From Nannocystis sp. (GTDB lineage Bacteria; Myxococcota_A; Polyangia; Nannocystales; Nannocystaceae), in contig JADJRG010000013.1 in the NCBI GenBank assembly GCA_016712315.1, forward strand, positions 2,516,001 through 2,580,000: a stretch of DNA of 64,000 bases. The letters are read 5' to 3'. Shown one piece after another: positions 16,627 through 25,942 of this stretch (its first letter is position 1; every line of letters begins with the position of its first letter). The notes beneath the pieces were generated by a model. The model was not told where the DNA came from, searched no databases, and worked only from the letters and a program-made list of their open reading frames with translations. Made by a program: the position numbers and the translations under genes.

Positions 16627-17316
16627 GTGGCGCGCGATCTGGCGTCGACGCTCGACCGGGTGCGCAAGCTGCTGGCGCTGGCGAGCTCGCCCAACGTGTT
16701 TGAGGCGGCGGCCGCGGCGGCGCAGGCGCAGGCGCTGATCGAGCGGCATCGGCTGGAGGCGCTGCTGGCGGCGGAGGCGGCGGAGGCGGCGGTCGAGGCG
16801 GTGGACCCGGTGACCGACGGGCGAGAGGCGCCGCTCGAGGCGGCCCGCAAGCTGCGGCGATGGAAGAGCGCGCTGGCGGCGGGGCTGGCGGCGGCGAACG
16901 GCTGCGTCGCCTATACAGCGGCGCTGGGGCGCGAGCAGGCGCTGTTGATCGCGGGCCGCGCGGAGGATCGGGCGGCGGTGATCGAGCTGTGGTCGTGGTT
17001 GGTGCGGCGGATCGAGTGGCTGTCGGCGACGCACGGGGGCGGACAGCCGCGTGAGTGGCATGAGGCGTTTCGGATCGGCGCGGCGGAGGCGGTGAGCGAG
17101 CGGCTGCGAGAGGCGGTGGCGGGCGCGCAGGTGGCGATCGGCGCGGCTTCATTGGCGAGGATCGAGCCGACGCGGGCGGCGCGGGCGGCGGCCGTCGAGG
17201 GCTTTGTGCGCGATCGGTTGAATCTCAAACCAGGTCGAGGGCTGCGAGTCGACGCCGAGGCGCTGGCGGCGGGGCGCGCCGCCGGGGCGACGCTGCCGCT
17301 GCGGCCGCGCTCCTGA
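16627..17316 (+). CDS. DUF2786 domain protein
   Basis: A 229-residue cytosolic protein starting with GTG. The first 45 residues (VRKLLALASSPNVFEAAAAAAQAQ...) match the DUF2786 pattern: a short helix, then NxxEAxxAxxxAQxLI. The rest is Ala-rich helical, with a central segment (RRWKSALAAGLAAANGCVAYTA) that in related proteins precedes a putative metallo-active region; the sequence SATHGGGQPREWHEAFRIGA gives a His/Glu pair here. Biochemical function unknown. It sits 9 bases after ubiE. Confidence 0.75.
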   Translation: MARDLASTLDRVRKLLALASSPNVFEAAAAAAQAQALIERHRLEALLAAEAAEAAVEAVDPVTDGREAPLEAARKLRRWKSALAAGLAAANGCVAYTAALGREQALLIAGRAEDRAAVIELWSWLVRRIEWLSATHGGGQPREWHEAFRIGAAEAVSERLREAVAGAQVAIGAASLARIEPTRAARAAAVEGFVRDRLNLKPGRGLRVDAEALAAGRAAGATLPLRPRS

Positions 17317-17328
17317 GGCGGACCCCGG

Positions 17329-17351
17329 CGCCGAGGCGGACCTCCTCGGCG
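17329..17351 (+). terminator. Hairpin after the DUF2786 gene
   Basis: CGCCGAGG (17329-17336) and CCTCGGCG (17344-17351) form a perfect 8-bp stem with a 7-base loop, 12 bases after the stop. No T-tract. Confidence 0.4.
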
Positions 17352-17427
17352 GTCGGTGGCGACGCCGCTCGGCCGGGCCGGGAGCCGCGCTGGACTTTGT
17401 GGGGGCGAATCACCAACCTTGACGTCG

Positions 17428-18687
17428 ATGCGCAGGCAGCGGAGGCGGTGGTGGCTCGGCTTGGTGTGGGCGATCTCGAGCGGCTGCGGCGATGACGGCG
17501 GCGAGGAGGCGAGCGCGGGCGAGGAGGCGGGCGAGGTCGGTGAGGTAGAGGCCCCGGACGAGCGGCTCAACGTGGTGCTGGTGGTGCTCGAGTCGATACG
17601 CTGGGACGCGGCGACCCCGTATTCGCCGGCGCTGCCGACGACGCCGTTCCTCGAGCGCTTCGCGGCCGATAATGTCCGTGTTGAGACGATCTACACGGTC
17701 GTGCCGCACACGACCAAGGCGCTGGTGCCGATCCACTGCGGGCGCTACCCGGCGATCTCGAAGGCGATCGTGGAGACCGCGCCAGGGGCGCTAGGACGCG
17801 GCTGCTTGGCGGCCCGGCTCGCCGCGGCGGGGTACGCGACGTTCTTCATCCAGCCGGCTCGCGAGGGCTTTGAGAACCGCTCGGGTCTGGTGGCGAACTT
17901 CGGCTTTAAAGAATTCGCGGGGAAGGAGTCGCTGCCTTCGGCGGGCTTTGATGAGTCGAGCTACTTCGGCTTCGAAGACGACATCATGCTCGGACCCGCG
18001 CTGGCGTGGGTGGACGCGCAGGAGGGGCCGTTCTTCTTGGCGGTGCTGACGCTCACCGCGCACCACGACTACACGCCGCCGGCCGGGTTCGCGACCCAGC
18101 ACTTCGTCGATGACCCGGTGCAGAACGACTACCTCAACGCGGTCGCGTACACCGATCGCTTCGTCGAGAAGCTGCACCTGGGGTTGGACGCGCGGGGCTT
18201 GCTCGAGGAGACGATCGTGGTGGTGGTCGGCGACCACGGGGAGGCCTTCGGCGAGCACGGCCGCTTCCAGCACGACAACGTGATCTGGGAGGAGGGGCTG
18301 CGGGTGCCGCTGGTGATCGGCGGGCCAGGGGTGGGCCCGCCTGGTCGGGTGATCGAGGGGCTCTTCCAAACGATCGATGTCGCGCCGACGCTGGCGACGC
18401 TGCTAGGCCTGACGCCGACCGCCGAGGACGCGCTCGGCGTCGATCTGCTGCGCAGCGACGGGCACGAGCGGCTGTTCTTCTCCTGCTGGGCCGATGAGCG
18501 CTGCTTGGCGATGCGCGAGGGCGCTCGCAAGGCGATCCACCACTTCGGGGCGCTGCCGGATGAGGTCTTCGACCTGGTCGCAGATCCAAGCGAGAAGAGC
18601 AACGTGATCGCGGTCGGCGATAACCAAGCGTTCGCGAGCTCGGCGATCGCGGCGATGTTCGCGTGGGCGATGATGACCCTGTTTTAG
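17428..18687 (+). CDS. Sulfatase/alkaline-phosphatase-fold membrane protein
   Basis: A 419-residue exported protein. The N-terminus is basic then hydrophobic and ends in SSGCGDD, an imperfect lipobox (Cys20). An acidic linker precedes a sulfatase-type domain: NVVLVVLESIRWDA supplies the first metal-binding acid (Glu55), PHTTKALVP puts Thr95 or Thr96 at the nucleophile position, and VVGDHGEAFGEHG supplies the second metal site. A Thr nucleophile in place of the formylglycine Cys/Ser is typical of LtaS and phosphoethanolamine-transferase-like members, so phosphoglycerol or phosphoethanolamine transfer is as likely as sulfate ester hydrolysis. The gene stands alone. Confidence 0.82.
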   Translation: MRRQRRRWWLGLVWAISSGCGDDGGEEASAGEEAGEVGEVEAPDERLNVVLVVLESIRWDAATPYSPALPTTPFLERFAADNVRVETIYTVVPHTTKALVPIHCGRYPAISKAIVETAPGALGRGCLAARLAAAGYATFFIQPAREGFENRSGLVANFGFKEFAGKESLPSAGFDESSYFGFEDDIMLGPALAWVDAQEGPFFLAVLTLTAHHDYTPPAGFATQHFVDDPVQNDYLNAVAYTDRFVEKLHLGLDARGLLEETIVVVVGDHGEAFGEHGRFQHDNVIWEEGLRVPLVIGGPGVGPPGRVIEGLFQTIDVAPTLATLLGLTPTAEDALGVDLLRSDGHERLFFSCWADERCLAMREGARKAIHHFGALPDEVFDLVADPSEKSNVIAVGDNQAFASSAIAAMFAWAMMTLF

Positions 18688-18789
18688 AAGAGAGCAGGAG
18701 CGTGAGTCCGTCCCGGTGTGGAAGGCGGCCGCGGCCTGCAGGTGTTGACCGGCGCGCGGCGGTAGAGCTGGTGGCTATGATGGGCGGCG

Positions 18790-21750
18790 GTGGGCACGGG
18801 TGGACACGAGGAGGCGGGCGACGCCGCTGCCAGCTTCGTCGATGAGGACGCGGCGACCCGACACGAGGCGCCTGATGCGGCTCCTTCGCCGATCGTGAGC
18901 GGGCGAGGGGCCGCCCCAGCGCCGCCGCTCAAGATCGGGCGCTATACGATCCTGCGACAGCTCGGTCGCGGCGGTATGGGGGTCGTCTATTCGGCCTACG
19001 ACGACGAGCTCGACCGGAAGATCGCGCTCAAGGTGCTGAGCCCGAGCGTCGCCGAGGGCTCGGTCGGCAAGGGCCGAATGCTGCGCGAGGCGCAGGCGCT
19101 GGCGCGGCTCTCCCACCCGAACGTGGTGCAGGTGTATGAGGTCGGCGGGGTCGAGGGGCGCCTGTATTTGGCGATGGAGTACGTGGAGGGGCTCGACCTG
19201 AAGCAGTGGGCGGCGGCGGAGCGGCGGCCTTGGCGGCAGATCCTGAGCGTGTATGTTCAGGCAGGTCGCGGGCTGGCCGCGGCGCACGCGGCCGGGTTGG
19301 TGCACAGGGACTTTAAGCCGCAGAACGCGATAGTCGGGGCGGACGGGCGGGTGCGGGTGCTGGACTTCGGCCTCGCTCGCGCGGACCTGGGGGACTGGGG
19401 CGCGCTCGACCGCGCGGCGGCGTGGGCGGGGCGATCGATGAGCTCGTCGATCAGCTCGCTGGTCGATGAGCTGACAGACGCGGGCACGCTGCTGGGCACG
19501 CCCGCGTATATGGCGCCCGAGCAGCTCGACCGCCGATCGGCGGACGCGCGCAGCGACCTCTTCGCCTTCTGCGTGGCGCTGTGGGAGGCGCTCGCGGGGG
19601 CGCGGCCCTTCGTCGCGCGCAGGGTGGACGCGCTGCGGGTGTTGATCGCGGAGGGGCCGCCGCCTCCGCCCAGAGGATCGGCGCCGGGGCGGGTGTTTCG
19701 GGCGATCGCGAGGGGGCTGGCCGAAGCGCCAGGTGACCGGCCGGCGAACATGGAGGCGCTGCTGGCGGCGCTCTCACGGGCCAATGACGCGGGGCGGCGG
19801 CGGTGGCTCGCGCTCGGGGTGGCCTCGACGATCGCGGCGACGGCGGGGATCAGCTCGTCGCTCGCGCGTACAAGTGAGGACGCGCAGGCGCCGACGTGCG
19901 CGGCGGAGGGATCGCTGGAGGGGGTGTGGGACGCGGAGCGACGGGCGGGTGTGGCGACCGTGCTGGCGAGCTCGGCGCTCCCGTACGCGTCGGCGACGTG
20001 GTCGGCGATCGCGCCGAAGCTGGACGCCTACGCGGCGGAATTGGCGGCGCTCGGCGGGCGCGCCTGCGTGGCCCGGGCCGCGAGCGGTGGCTCAAATTCG
20101 CCCATTCTCAGCGCGCAGGAGCGCTGCTTGGCGCGCCGTCGCTTCGGCCTCGAGGCGACCGCGCGGGTGATCGCGCGGGGGGATCCGGGCGCGGTGGCGG
20201 GGGCTTTGACGGCGGTGGAGGGCCTGGAGCCGCTGGCGCTCTGTGAAGATCCGGCGGCGCTGATGGCGTCCGCGGCGGCGGGAGACGATGAGGCGGACCC
20301 GCGGCGCTTGGCGGCGATTCGTGAGGCAGAGCGGCTGCTCGCGGCGTCGAAGGCGGAGGCGGACGCCGAGAGCTTCGTGACGGCGCGAGGGCTGGCGGAG
20401 GAGGCGTTGGCGGCGGCGGAGCTGCTCAGCGATCGCCGCTTGATCGCGGCGGCGCTGCTGCGCCTCGGGTTCGCGCAGGAGGGCGCGGGCGACTTCGGAG
20501 GCGCGGAGTCGACGCTTCGTCGCGGGTATGAGGCGGCAGAGGTGGCGCGAGAGGATCGTCTGGCGGTCGACGCGGCGACCGCGATGCTGCGCCTGGAGGG
20601 GCGTGAGCGCCGTGACGCGGCCGCGACGCGGATCTGGGAGGTGGTCGCGGCGGCGAAGCTGGCGCGCAGCGGCGACGACGTGGAGCAGCAGGTGCGCTTG
20701 ATGCTAGAGGCGGGGATCGCGGTGATCGAGGCGGGCGATCTGCTGGGAGGAGCGCCGAAGATCCGGGCCGCGGCGGCGATGGCAGAGGCGAGCGCGGCGG
20801 CGTCCGAGCGCCTGAAGATCTCGGCGTTGAACCTGCTGGCCAGCGGCGTGCTCAAGCGCGAGGGGGAGATGGCGGCGGCGCAGGCGTTGACCGAGCAGGC
20901 GCTGGCGCGGCACGTCGCGCTGCTGGGGCCGGACCATCCGTACGGCGGGATGTTGATCTACAACCTCGGGGTGATCTTGTTCGAACGCGGCGAGCTCGAG
21001 CCGGCGCGGGCGGCGTTCGAGCGCTCGCTCGAGATCCGCGAGGGGGCGTACGGGCTGGATCACCCGGAGGTGGCGCAGTCGTTGAACGGCCTGGCGGCGG
21101 CGCTCGGGGACCTCGGGAGGCATGAGGAGGCGATCCCGTGGGCGCTGCGATCGCTGGCGATCGAGGAGCAGAGCCGCGGGGCCTCGCACCCAGAGCTCTG
21201 CTACGCGCTGAATAACCTGGCGAGCTTGATGATCGCCGCGGGCCGCTTCGATGAAGCGGAGGAGCGCCTGCGCCGCGCGCGGGCGATCCTCGACGGGCAC
21301 GGGCTCGCGACGAACTCCTTGAGCGGTCTGATCGAGGAGAGCTTGGCCGCGCTCGAGCAGCGGCGTGGGCGCGGCGAGCAGGCGCTGATCCACCTCTCGC
21401 GGGCGTTGGCGGCGGTAGAGGCGAGCCTCGGCGCCGAGAACCCGTCGGTGGGGGCGATGCACGCGAATATCGGCGCGTCGCTGTTGGCGCTGGGTCGCGC
21501 AGGGGAGGCGGAGCCGCACTTGGCGCGGGCGCTGGTGGTGTTGACGGAGGCCCCCGGGGCCGCGTCGGAGCTGGCGTTGACGCGGCTGCTGGAGGCGCGG
21601 CGGCTGTGGCGACGCCGTGTTGATCGAGATCGGGCGCTCGCGCTCGCGCGCGAGGCGACGGCCGCGCTGGCGGAGGCGGACGGCGAGGCGGCGGCGAAGG
21701 CGGAGGCGCTGGCGAAGTTGCAGGCGTGGTTGGCGGACCCGGGGCCATGA
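18790..21750 (+). CDS. Ser/Thr protein kinase with TPR repeats
   Basis: A 986-residue eukaryote-like kinase. The kinase domain (about 50-320) has the P-loop GRGGMGVVY, Lys81 in IALKVL, catalytic HRDFKPQN, DFGLARAD and APEQL. A hydrophobic segment around 335-360 (WLALGVASTIAATAG) may be a membrane anchor. The C-terminal half holds Ala/Leu-rich helices and TPRs of the kinesin-light-chain kind (for example DHPEVAQSLNGLAAALGDLG and SHPELCYALNNLASLMIAAG). This architecture is common in myxobacteria; the TPRs probably recruit partners. The start is GTG at 18790; a TATGAT at 18776-18781 lies just 8 bases before it. Confidence 0.93.
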   Translation: MGTGGHEEAGDAAASFVDEDAATRHEAPDAAPSPIVSGRGAAPAPPLKIGRYTILRQLGRGGMGVVYSAYDDELDRKIALKVLSPSVAEGSVGKGRMLREAQALARLSHPNVVQVYEVGGVEGRLYLAMEYVEGLDLKQWAAAERRPWRQILSVYVQAGRGLAAAHAAGLVHRDFKPQNAIVGADGRVRVLDFGLARADLGDWGALDRAAAWAGRSMSSSISSLVDELTDAGTLLGTPAYMAPEQLDRRSADARSDLFAFCVALWEALAGARPFVARRVDALRVLIAEGPPPPPRGSAPGRVFRAIARGLAEAPGDRPANMEALLAALSRANDAGRRRWLALGVASTIAATAGISSSLARTSEDAQAPTCAAEGSLEGVWDAERRAGVATVLASSALPYASATWSAIAPKLDAYAAELAALGGRACVARAASGGSNSPILSAQERCLARRRFGLEATARVIARGDPGAVAGALTAVEGLEPLALCEDPAALMASAAAGDDEADPRRLAAIREAERLLAASKAEADAESFVTARGLAEEALAAAELLSDRRLIAAALLRLGFAQEGAGDFGGAESTLRRGYEAAEVAREDRLAVDAATAMLRLEGRERRDAAATRIWEVVAAAKLARSGDDVEQQVRLMLEAGIAVIEAGDLLGGAPKIRAAAAMAEASAAASERLKISALNLLASGVLKREGEMAAAQALTEQALARHVALLGPDHPYGGMLIYNLGVILFERGELEPARAAFERSLEIREGAYGLDHPEVAQSLNGLAAALGDLGRHEEAIPWALRSLAIEEQSRGASHPELCYALNNLASLMIAAGRFDEAEERLRRARAILDGHGLATNSLSGLIEESLAALEQRRGRGEQALIHLSRALAAVEASLGAENPSVGAMHANIGASLLALGRAGEAEPHLARALVVLTEAPGAASELALTRLLEARRLWRRRVDRDRALALAREATAALAEADGEAAAKAEALAKLQAWLADPGP

Positions 21751-21842
21751 CGCGCAGCTCTTGGGGCGCGTCATGGCCGGGGTGGCGCTGAAAAAGAGAA
21801 TGTCACGGTAGGAGGCGGGGCGCGTAGGGGGCTGTGGAGGTG

Positions 21843-22445
21843 ATGACGATGATCCACAGCGCTGTGCAACGACCCCGATGGTTGAAACTTTTGATGCTGC
21901 TCACCACGATCGCCGGGCCGCTGGCGCTCGGGTGCGGTCAAGAGGATGGTGAGGGGGCGCGCGCGCGCGCGGCGATCAGCGAGGCGAAGGGGCAGAAGGT
22001 GACGATCTCCGGGGCCGGGGAGCTGGGGCCTGAGAAGGTGAAGGCGATCTCCGGGCTGCTCGAGGCGAAGGGGCAAGATGTGGGCGCCGTGATCGTGAAG
22101 CTCATCAAGGACGGTGAGGGCGCGCCTACGCTCGAGATCATGATGTGGGGGGCGGGGCTGCCGCCGCCGCATGAGATCAGCGGGAGCTTGAAGGGCGCCT
22201 TCCCCGAGCTGGCGGCGGCGTCGATCGAGGTGAATGAGATGGCTCCAGGGACAGGCCCCGCGCCGATCGCGATCGAGGCGCCGGGGGAGGAGGTGAGCGC
22301 GGAGGAGGCGAAGGCGCAGATCCTCGAGCAGCTCGCGGCCGAGGGGGTGGTGGGGGCGGTGCAGGTGGAGGTGCAGGACGGCGCCGAGGGGCGGCAGGTG
22401 GAGGTTCGGATCGAGAAGACGGTCGAGCAGGACCAGGCGCCGTGA
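21843..22445 (+). CDS. Lipoprotein, paralogue of the neighbouring anti-sigma-like protein
   Basis: A 200-residue exported protein. The signal ends in PLALGCGQED, a lipobox-like site at Cys31. The mature part has two alpha/beta repeats resembling small ferredoxin-like folds: one around EKVKAISGLLEAKGQDVGAV, the other around AQILEQLAAEGVVGAVQVEV...GRQVEVRIEK. The last 40 residues align with the C-terminus of the convergent gene 22577-23302 (ILERLRAEGFSGHAEVEV...KREVKIRLEE), and APTLEIMMWG aligns with its APTIRVRIDVWG. The two are therefore divergent paralogues. GTG 9 bases upstream is an alternative start. Confidence 0.75.
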   Translation: MTMIHSAVQRPRWLKLLMLLTTIAGPLALGCGQEDGEGARARAAISEAKGQKVTISGAGELGPEKVKAISGLLEAKGQDVGAVIVKLIKDGEGAPTLEIMMWGAGLPPPHEISGSLKGAFPELAAASIEVNEMAPGTGPAPIAIEAPGEEVSAEEAKAQILEQLAAEGVVGAVQVEVQDGAEGRQVEVRIEKTVEQDQAP

Positions 22446-22502
22446 CCGCGTCGTTGACGCGCGTCGACGCGCTCGCGCGCGGTTGAGCGGCGAGCGATGA
22501 GA

Positions 22503-22544
22503 GGCGAGGGTCGAGGGCGCCGCGCGCGTCGCTCGACCCTCGCC
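22503..22544. terminator. 13-bp perfect inverted repeat between convergent genes
   Basis: GGCGAGGGTCGAG (22503-22515) pairs exactly with CTCGACCCTCGCC (22532-22544), 16-base loop. It sits between the two convergent paralogous genes and may end transcription from both sides; there is no T-tract. Confidence 0.5.
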
Positions 22545-22576
22545 GCTTCGTCGGCTCAGAGAGGACGCAGAGGGCG

Positions 22577-23302
22577 CTACGGGGCCGGGAGGCGCTCCTC
22601 GAGGCGGATCTTGACCTCGCGTTTGCCGTCTTTATCGGCGACCTCGACCTCGGCGTGGCCTGAAAAGCCCTCTGCGCGCAACCTCTCGAGGATCTGTGCG
22701 CGGGCGGCCGCGGCGTCTTCGCGGTCGAGGTCGAGGTCGAGCAGGGCGTAGCCGAGGCGGCCGCCGAGGGTGCCGTGTACGGTGCCTTCGAGCGGCTCGG
22801 CGGCGCATTCGGAGGTGAGGCCGGGCAGCTCGGCGCGGATCGCCGCGAGTACCGCCTCGGGCGCGGCGAGGACCCCCCACACGTCGATGCGGACGCGGAT
22901 CGTCGGGGCGCCTTCGTCGAGGAGCTGCAGCGAGATGTTGTCGGCGGCGATCCGCGGGCGTAAGCGATCGGCGAGGCCGATCGCGGACTCGGGGTCGAGC
23001 TGTCGCCGATCGGCGGCGCAGTCGAAGCTGACGCCGAAGTCGCGGTGATAGGCGATCGGCAGCTGACAGGCGCCGATGACCAGCGCGGCGAGGGCGACGA
23101 CCGCGACGGCGAGGCGGTGCGGGCTGCATCGATCGAGGAGCGCGCCCGGGCGGGGTTTTGCGGGGTAGCGGCGGCGGTGCTCGGCGAGCAGGCGGGCCTC
23201 GAAGGCTGCGGGGGGCTGGCCGATCGGAGGGTCGTGGCGGCGATAGAGGCGGCGGAGGGCGGCGTGGAGGCCTCGTCGCCCGGTGAACTCAGGCAGGGAC
23301 AT
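22577..23302 (-). CDS. Membrane protein with anti-sigma-like topology
   Basis: A 241-residue protein: about 68 basic, Pro-containing cytoplasmic residues (LHAALRRLYRRHDPPIGQPP, then AEHRRRYPAKPRPG), one membrane segment (LAVAVVALAALVIGACQL), and an external domain of two alpha/beta repeats. Cys in VIGACQL could alternatively be a lipid site, but the long N-terminal segment argues for a membrane anchor. Its start overlaps the sigma factor gene end by 14 bases, so the two are translationally coupled. Position and topology suggest an anti-sigma factor without the usual zinc motif. The external domain is paralogous to the lipoprotein 21843-22445. Confidence 0.72.
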   Translation of the reverse strand: MSLPEFTGRRGLHAALRRLYRRHDPPIGQPPAAFEARLLAEHRRRYPAKPRPGALLDRCSPHRLAVAVVALAALVIGACQLPIAYHRDFGVSFDCAADRRQLDPESAIGLADRLRPRIAADNISLQLLDEGAPTIRVRIDVWGVLAAPEAVLAAIRAELPGLTSECAAEPLEGTVHGTLGGRLGYALLDLDLDREDAAAARAQILERLRAEGFSGHAEVEVADKDGKREVKIRLEERLPAP

Positions 23303-23876
23303 CGATCGCTCCCTTCGTGGCTGGCGCGTCCAGTTGGCGGCGGAGGGCGCGGATCGCCCGCGAGATCCGCTGCTTGACGGCGGCCTCGTTGAGGTCGAGG
23401 AGCTCGGCGATCTCGCGGTGGCGCAGGCCGTCGCCGTAGCGCAGCGCGAGCAGCTCGCGCAGCTCGGGCTCGAGCTCGTCGAGGCGCTGACTGAGCTGGC
23501 TGAGGCGCTCGCGCTCGAGCAAGTGGGCGAGCGGATCGGCGTCGTCGGCGCGCAGGCCGTCGAGCGCGCTCGGCTCGGCGAGCGGCTTGCTCGCGCGCAC
23601 GTGGTCGATGATCGCGTTGCGGGCGATCCGGAAGAGCCAGGCGCGGAGGCTGCCGCGCTGCGGGTCGAAGTCGGCGAGGCGCTCGACGAGGACGAGAAAG
23701 ACGCGAGCGACGAGCTCCTCCGCGTCGGCGCGCGCGCGGATCCGGCGGCCGACGAAGCGGGCGAGCTCGGGGTAGAGCTGGCGGTAGAGGTCACGCATCG
23801 CCGCGGCGTCGCCTGCTTGCGCCGCGGCGGCGCGGCGAGCGAGCAAGGGGTCGCGGATCAGCCAGGGCAGGCGCAT
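23289..23876 (-). CDS. ECF-type RNA polymerase sigma factor
   Basis: A 195-residue sigma-70 family protein. Region 2 spans about residues 25-95, with LYPELARFVGRRI, AEELVARVFLVL and RAWLFRIARNAIIDH. Region 4 is at about 125-185 with ELRELLALRYGDGLRHREIAELL and DLNEAAVKQRISRAIRALRRQL, the DNA-binding helix-turn-helix. Start ATG at 23876. It overlaps the downstream membrane protein gene, its likely regulator. Target promoters cannot be deduced here. Confidence 0.92.
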   Translation of the reverse strand: MRLPWLIRDPLLARRAAAAQAGDAAAMRDLYRQLYPELARFVGRRIRARADAEELVARVFLVLVERLADFDPQRGSLRAWLFRIARNAIIDHVRASKPLAEPSALDGLRADDADPLAHLLERERLSQLSQRLDELEPELRELLALRYGDGLRHREIAELLDLNEAAVKQRISRAIRALRRQLDAPATKGAIDVPA

Positions 23877-23936
23877 GCGTGCAGCGCCTCTACGGGCGGC
23901 GAGAGGATTGGTGACACGGTAGGGCGGCGCGGCGCG

Positions 23937-25919
23937 CTATTGCGCGAGGGTGGTGATCTCGAGGTGGGTGGGGCGGGCGGCGCTGCGGTGCACGGTGTGG
24001 GTGGCGGCGGTGAAGTCTTGGTCGCGGGCGAGGAAGATGTTGTCGACCCAGGACTGAGGGTTGCGGTCGACGAGGGGGAACCAGGTGCTCTGGATCTGGA
24101 CCATGACGCGGTGGCCCTTCTTGAAGGTGTGCAGGACGTCTTGCAGGGGGACGCGCACGGCGGTCGGGGCGCCCGGGGTGAAGGGCTTGGGGCGCTCGTA
24201 GCTGTCGCGGTAGCGGCCGCGTAGGACCTCGGAGCGGACCATCATTTGAGATTCGCCCATGTGTTTGCCGGGGCGGAGGTGCTCGTGGTCAGGGGCGTCG
24301 GGGGGGAAGACGTCGATGAGCTTGACGACCCAGTCGGCGTCGCGGGCGCTGGTGGCGACCCAGAGGTTGGCGGCGATCGGGCCGGCGACCGTGAGGTCTT
24401 CGCTGAGCGGCGGGGTCTGGTAGACGAGCACGTCGGGGCGGCGGGCGGCGAAGCGCTGGTCGTCGGTCATGTACTCGCGGGTCATGCCGATGTGCACGTC
24501 CTCGCTGAAGGGGACGGGGCGGCGTGGGTCGCTGACGAAGCGATCGGCGGCGGCGCGGTCGGTCGGCGGCGCGTCGAGGGCGAGCGCGCCTTCGCCCTGA
24601 AGATAGAGGCGGCGCGGGGTGAGCTGCGGCGGGGGCCAGGCGGTGAAGTCGCGCCAGGCGAGGGCGCCGGTGTCGAAGACGGTCGCTTCAGGCAGCGGCG
24701 GGGCGAGGCCTGAAGCACCTGTCCTTCGGCGCTCTCGCGGATCGGGCGCCAATTTTAAGAAATAGTCGAAGAAGCGGCGCTCGATCTCGGCGCGGTAGTG
24801 CTGGGCGGTCTTGGCGCCGAAGCTGATGTTGCCGAGGTGGTCGCCGTCGCTGCGGGCCCAGCCGCCGTGGGGCCAAGGGCCCATGACGAGGACGTTGTAG
24901 ACGTCCGGGTTGTGGCGCTCGATCTCGCGGTAGATCGCGAGGGGGCCGTGCAGGTCCTCGGCGTCGAACCATCCGCCGACGACCATCACGGCGGGGGCGA
25001 CGCGGCGGAGGTGAGGGAGTATGTCGCGAGCGCGCCAGAAGTCGTCGTAGGTGGGGTGAGCGACGATGTCGCGCCAGAACTCGACCTGTCCCTTGAAGAA
25101 GAGGCGATCGACGTTGGCGAGCGCGCCGAGCCTGGTGAAGAACTCATAGCCGTCGGGGGTGCCGTGGTTGAAGCGCTCGGGCCACTCTCTGCTCGGGCCG
25201 CCGCGGGGGCGGCCGAAGTTGACGAAGAAGTTGAAGAAGTGGGGGAGGAAGAAGGCGCCGTGGTGATAGAAGTCGTCGAAGTACCAGTCGGCGATCGGCG
25301 CCTGCGGGGAGACGGCGACGAGCGCGGGGTGGTGGTCGATCATGCCGGCGGCGGCGTAGAAGCCGGGGTAAGAGATCCCCCACATGCCGACGCGGCCGCT
25401 GTGATTAGAGACATGCTCCAAGAGCCAGGTGATGGTGTCGTGGGTGTCGCTGCTCTCGTCGACCAGCTCGGGGCGCTCGGGGCGCTTGTCGGGGCGGTGC
25501 GGGGTCATGTTTAAGAATGTCCCTTCGGACATCATGCGGCCGCGCACGTCCTGGTAGACGAAGATGTAGCCGTCGCGCGCGAGCTGCTCGCTGGGGCCGA
25601 GGGTGGCGCGGAGGTCCTCGCCGTACGGGGCGACGGAGTAGGGGGTGCGGGTGAGCAGGATCGGGTAGGAGCGCGAGCGATCCTTGGGGCTGTAGACGGC
25701 GGTGAAGAGGCGAGCGCCGTCGCGCATGGGGATGGTGTGCTCGTGCTTGTCGTAGTTTTGGCGGATCCACTCGGCGAGCTCAGGCTCGCGTGGGGCTTCG
25801 GGTGGGGTTGGCTTCGGCTCAGCGCAGGCGGCGGCGTCCGGGGCGGCGGTGGGCGCGGCGGGCTGCGGCGCGCAGGCGAGCAGGGCGGCGAGCAGGGCGG
25901 CGTGGCGGACCCGGTGCAT
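23937..25919 (-). CDS. CocE/NonD-type hydrolase (X-Pro dipeptidyl-peptidase family)
   Basis: A 660-residue exported serine hydrolase. The signal peptide ends in LLAC (Cys16), a lipobox, followed by a Pro/Ala linker. The N-terminal catalytic domain has the nucleophile Ser183 in GISYPGF, with VYQDVRGRMMSEG and WGISYPG typical of the X-Pro/CocE family. An all-helical insert follows (DFYHHGAFFLPHFFNFF), then VVGGWFDAED and the MGPWPHGGW segment around the catalytic acid and His. The C-terminal jelly-roll domain has the family motif TPPLSEDLTVAGPI. Acts on peptides or ester/amide substrates outside the cytoplasm; the specific substrate is unknown. Confidence 0.9.
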   Translation of the reverse strand: MHRVRHAALLAALLACAPQPAAPTAAPDAAACAEPKPTPPEAPREPELAEWIRQNYDKHEHTIPMRDGARLFTAVYSPKDRSRSYPILLTRTPYSVAPYGEDLRATLGPSEQLARDGYIFVYQDVRGRMMSEGTFLNMTPHRPDKRPERPELVDESSDTHDTITWLLEHVSNHSGRVGMWGISYPGFYAAAGMIDHHPALVAVSPQAPIADWYFDDFYHHGAFFLPHFFNFFVNFGRPRGGPSREWPERFNHGTPDGYEFFTRLGALANVDRLFFKGQVEFWRDIVAHPTYDDFWRARDILPHLRRVAPAVMVVGGWFDAEDLHGPLAIYREIERHNPDVYNVLVMGPWPHGGWARSDGDHLGNISFGAKTAQHYRAEIERRFFDYFLKLAPDPRERRRTGASGLAPPLPEATVFDTGALAWRDFTAWPPPQLTPRRLYLQGEGALALDAPPTDRAAADRFVSDPRRPVPFSEDVHIGMTREYMTDDQRFAARRPDVLVYQTPPLSEDLTVAGPIAANLWVATSARDADWVVKLIDVFPPDAPDHEHLRPGKHMGESQMMVRSEVLRGRYRDSYERPKPFTPGAPTAVRVPLQDVLHTFKKGHRVMVQIQSTWFPLVDRNPQSWVDNIFLARDQDFTAATHTVHRSAARPTHLEITTLAQ

Positions 25920-25942
25920 CGCCGGATCATAGCGGCGCGGAC

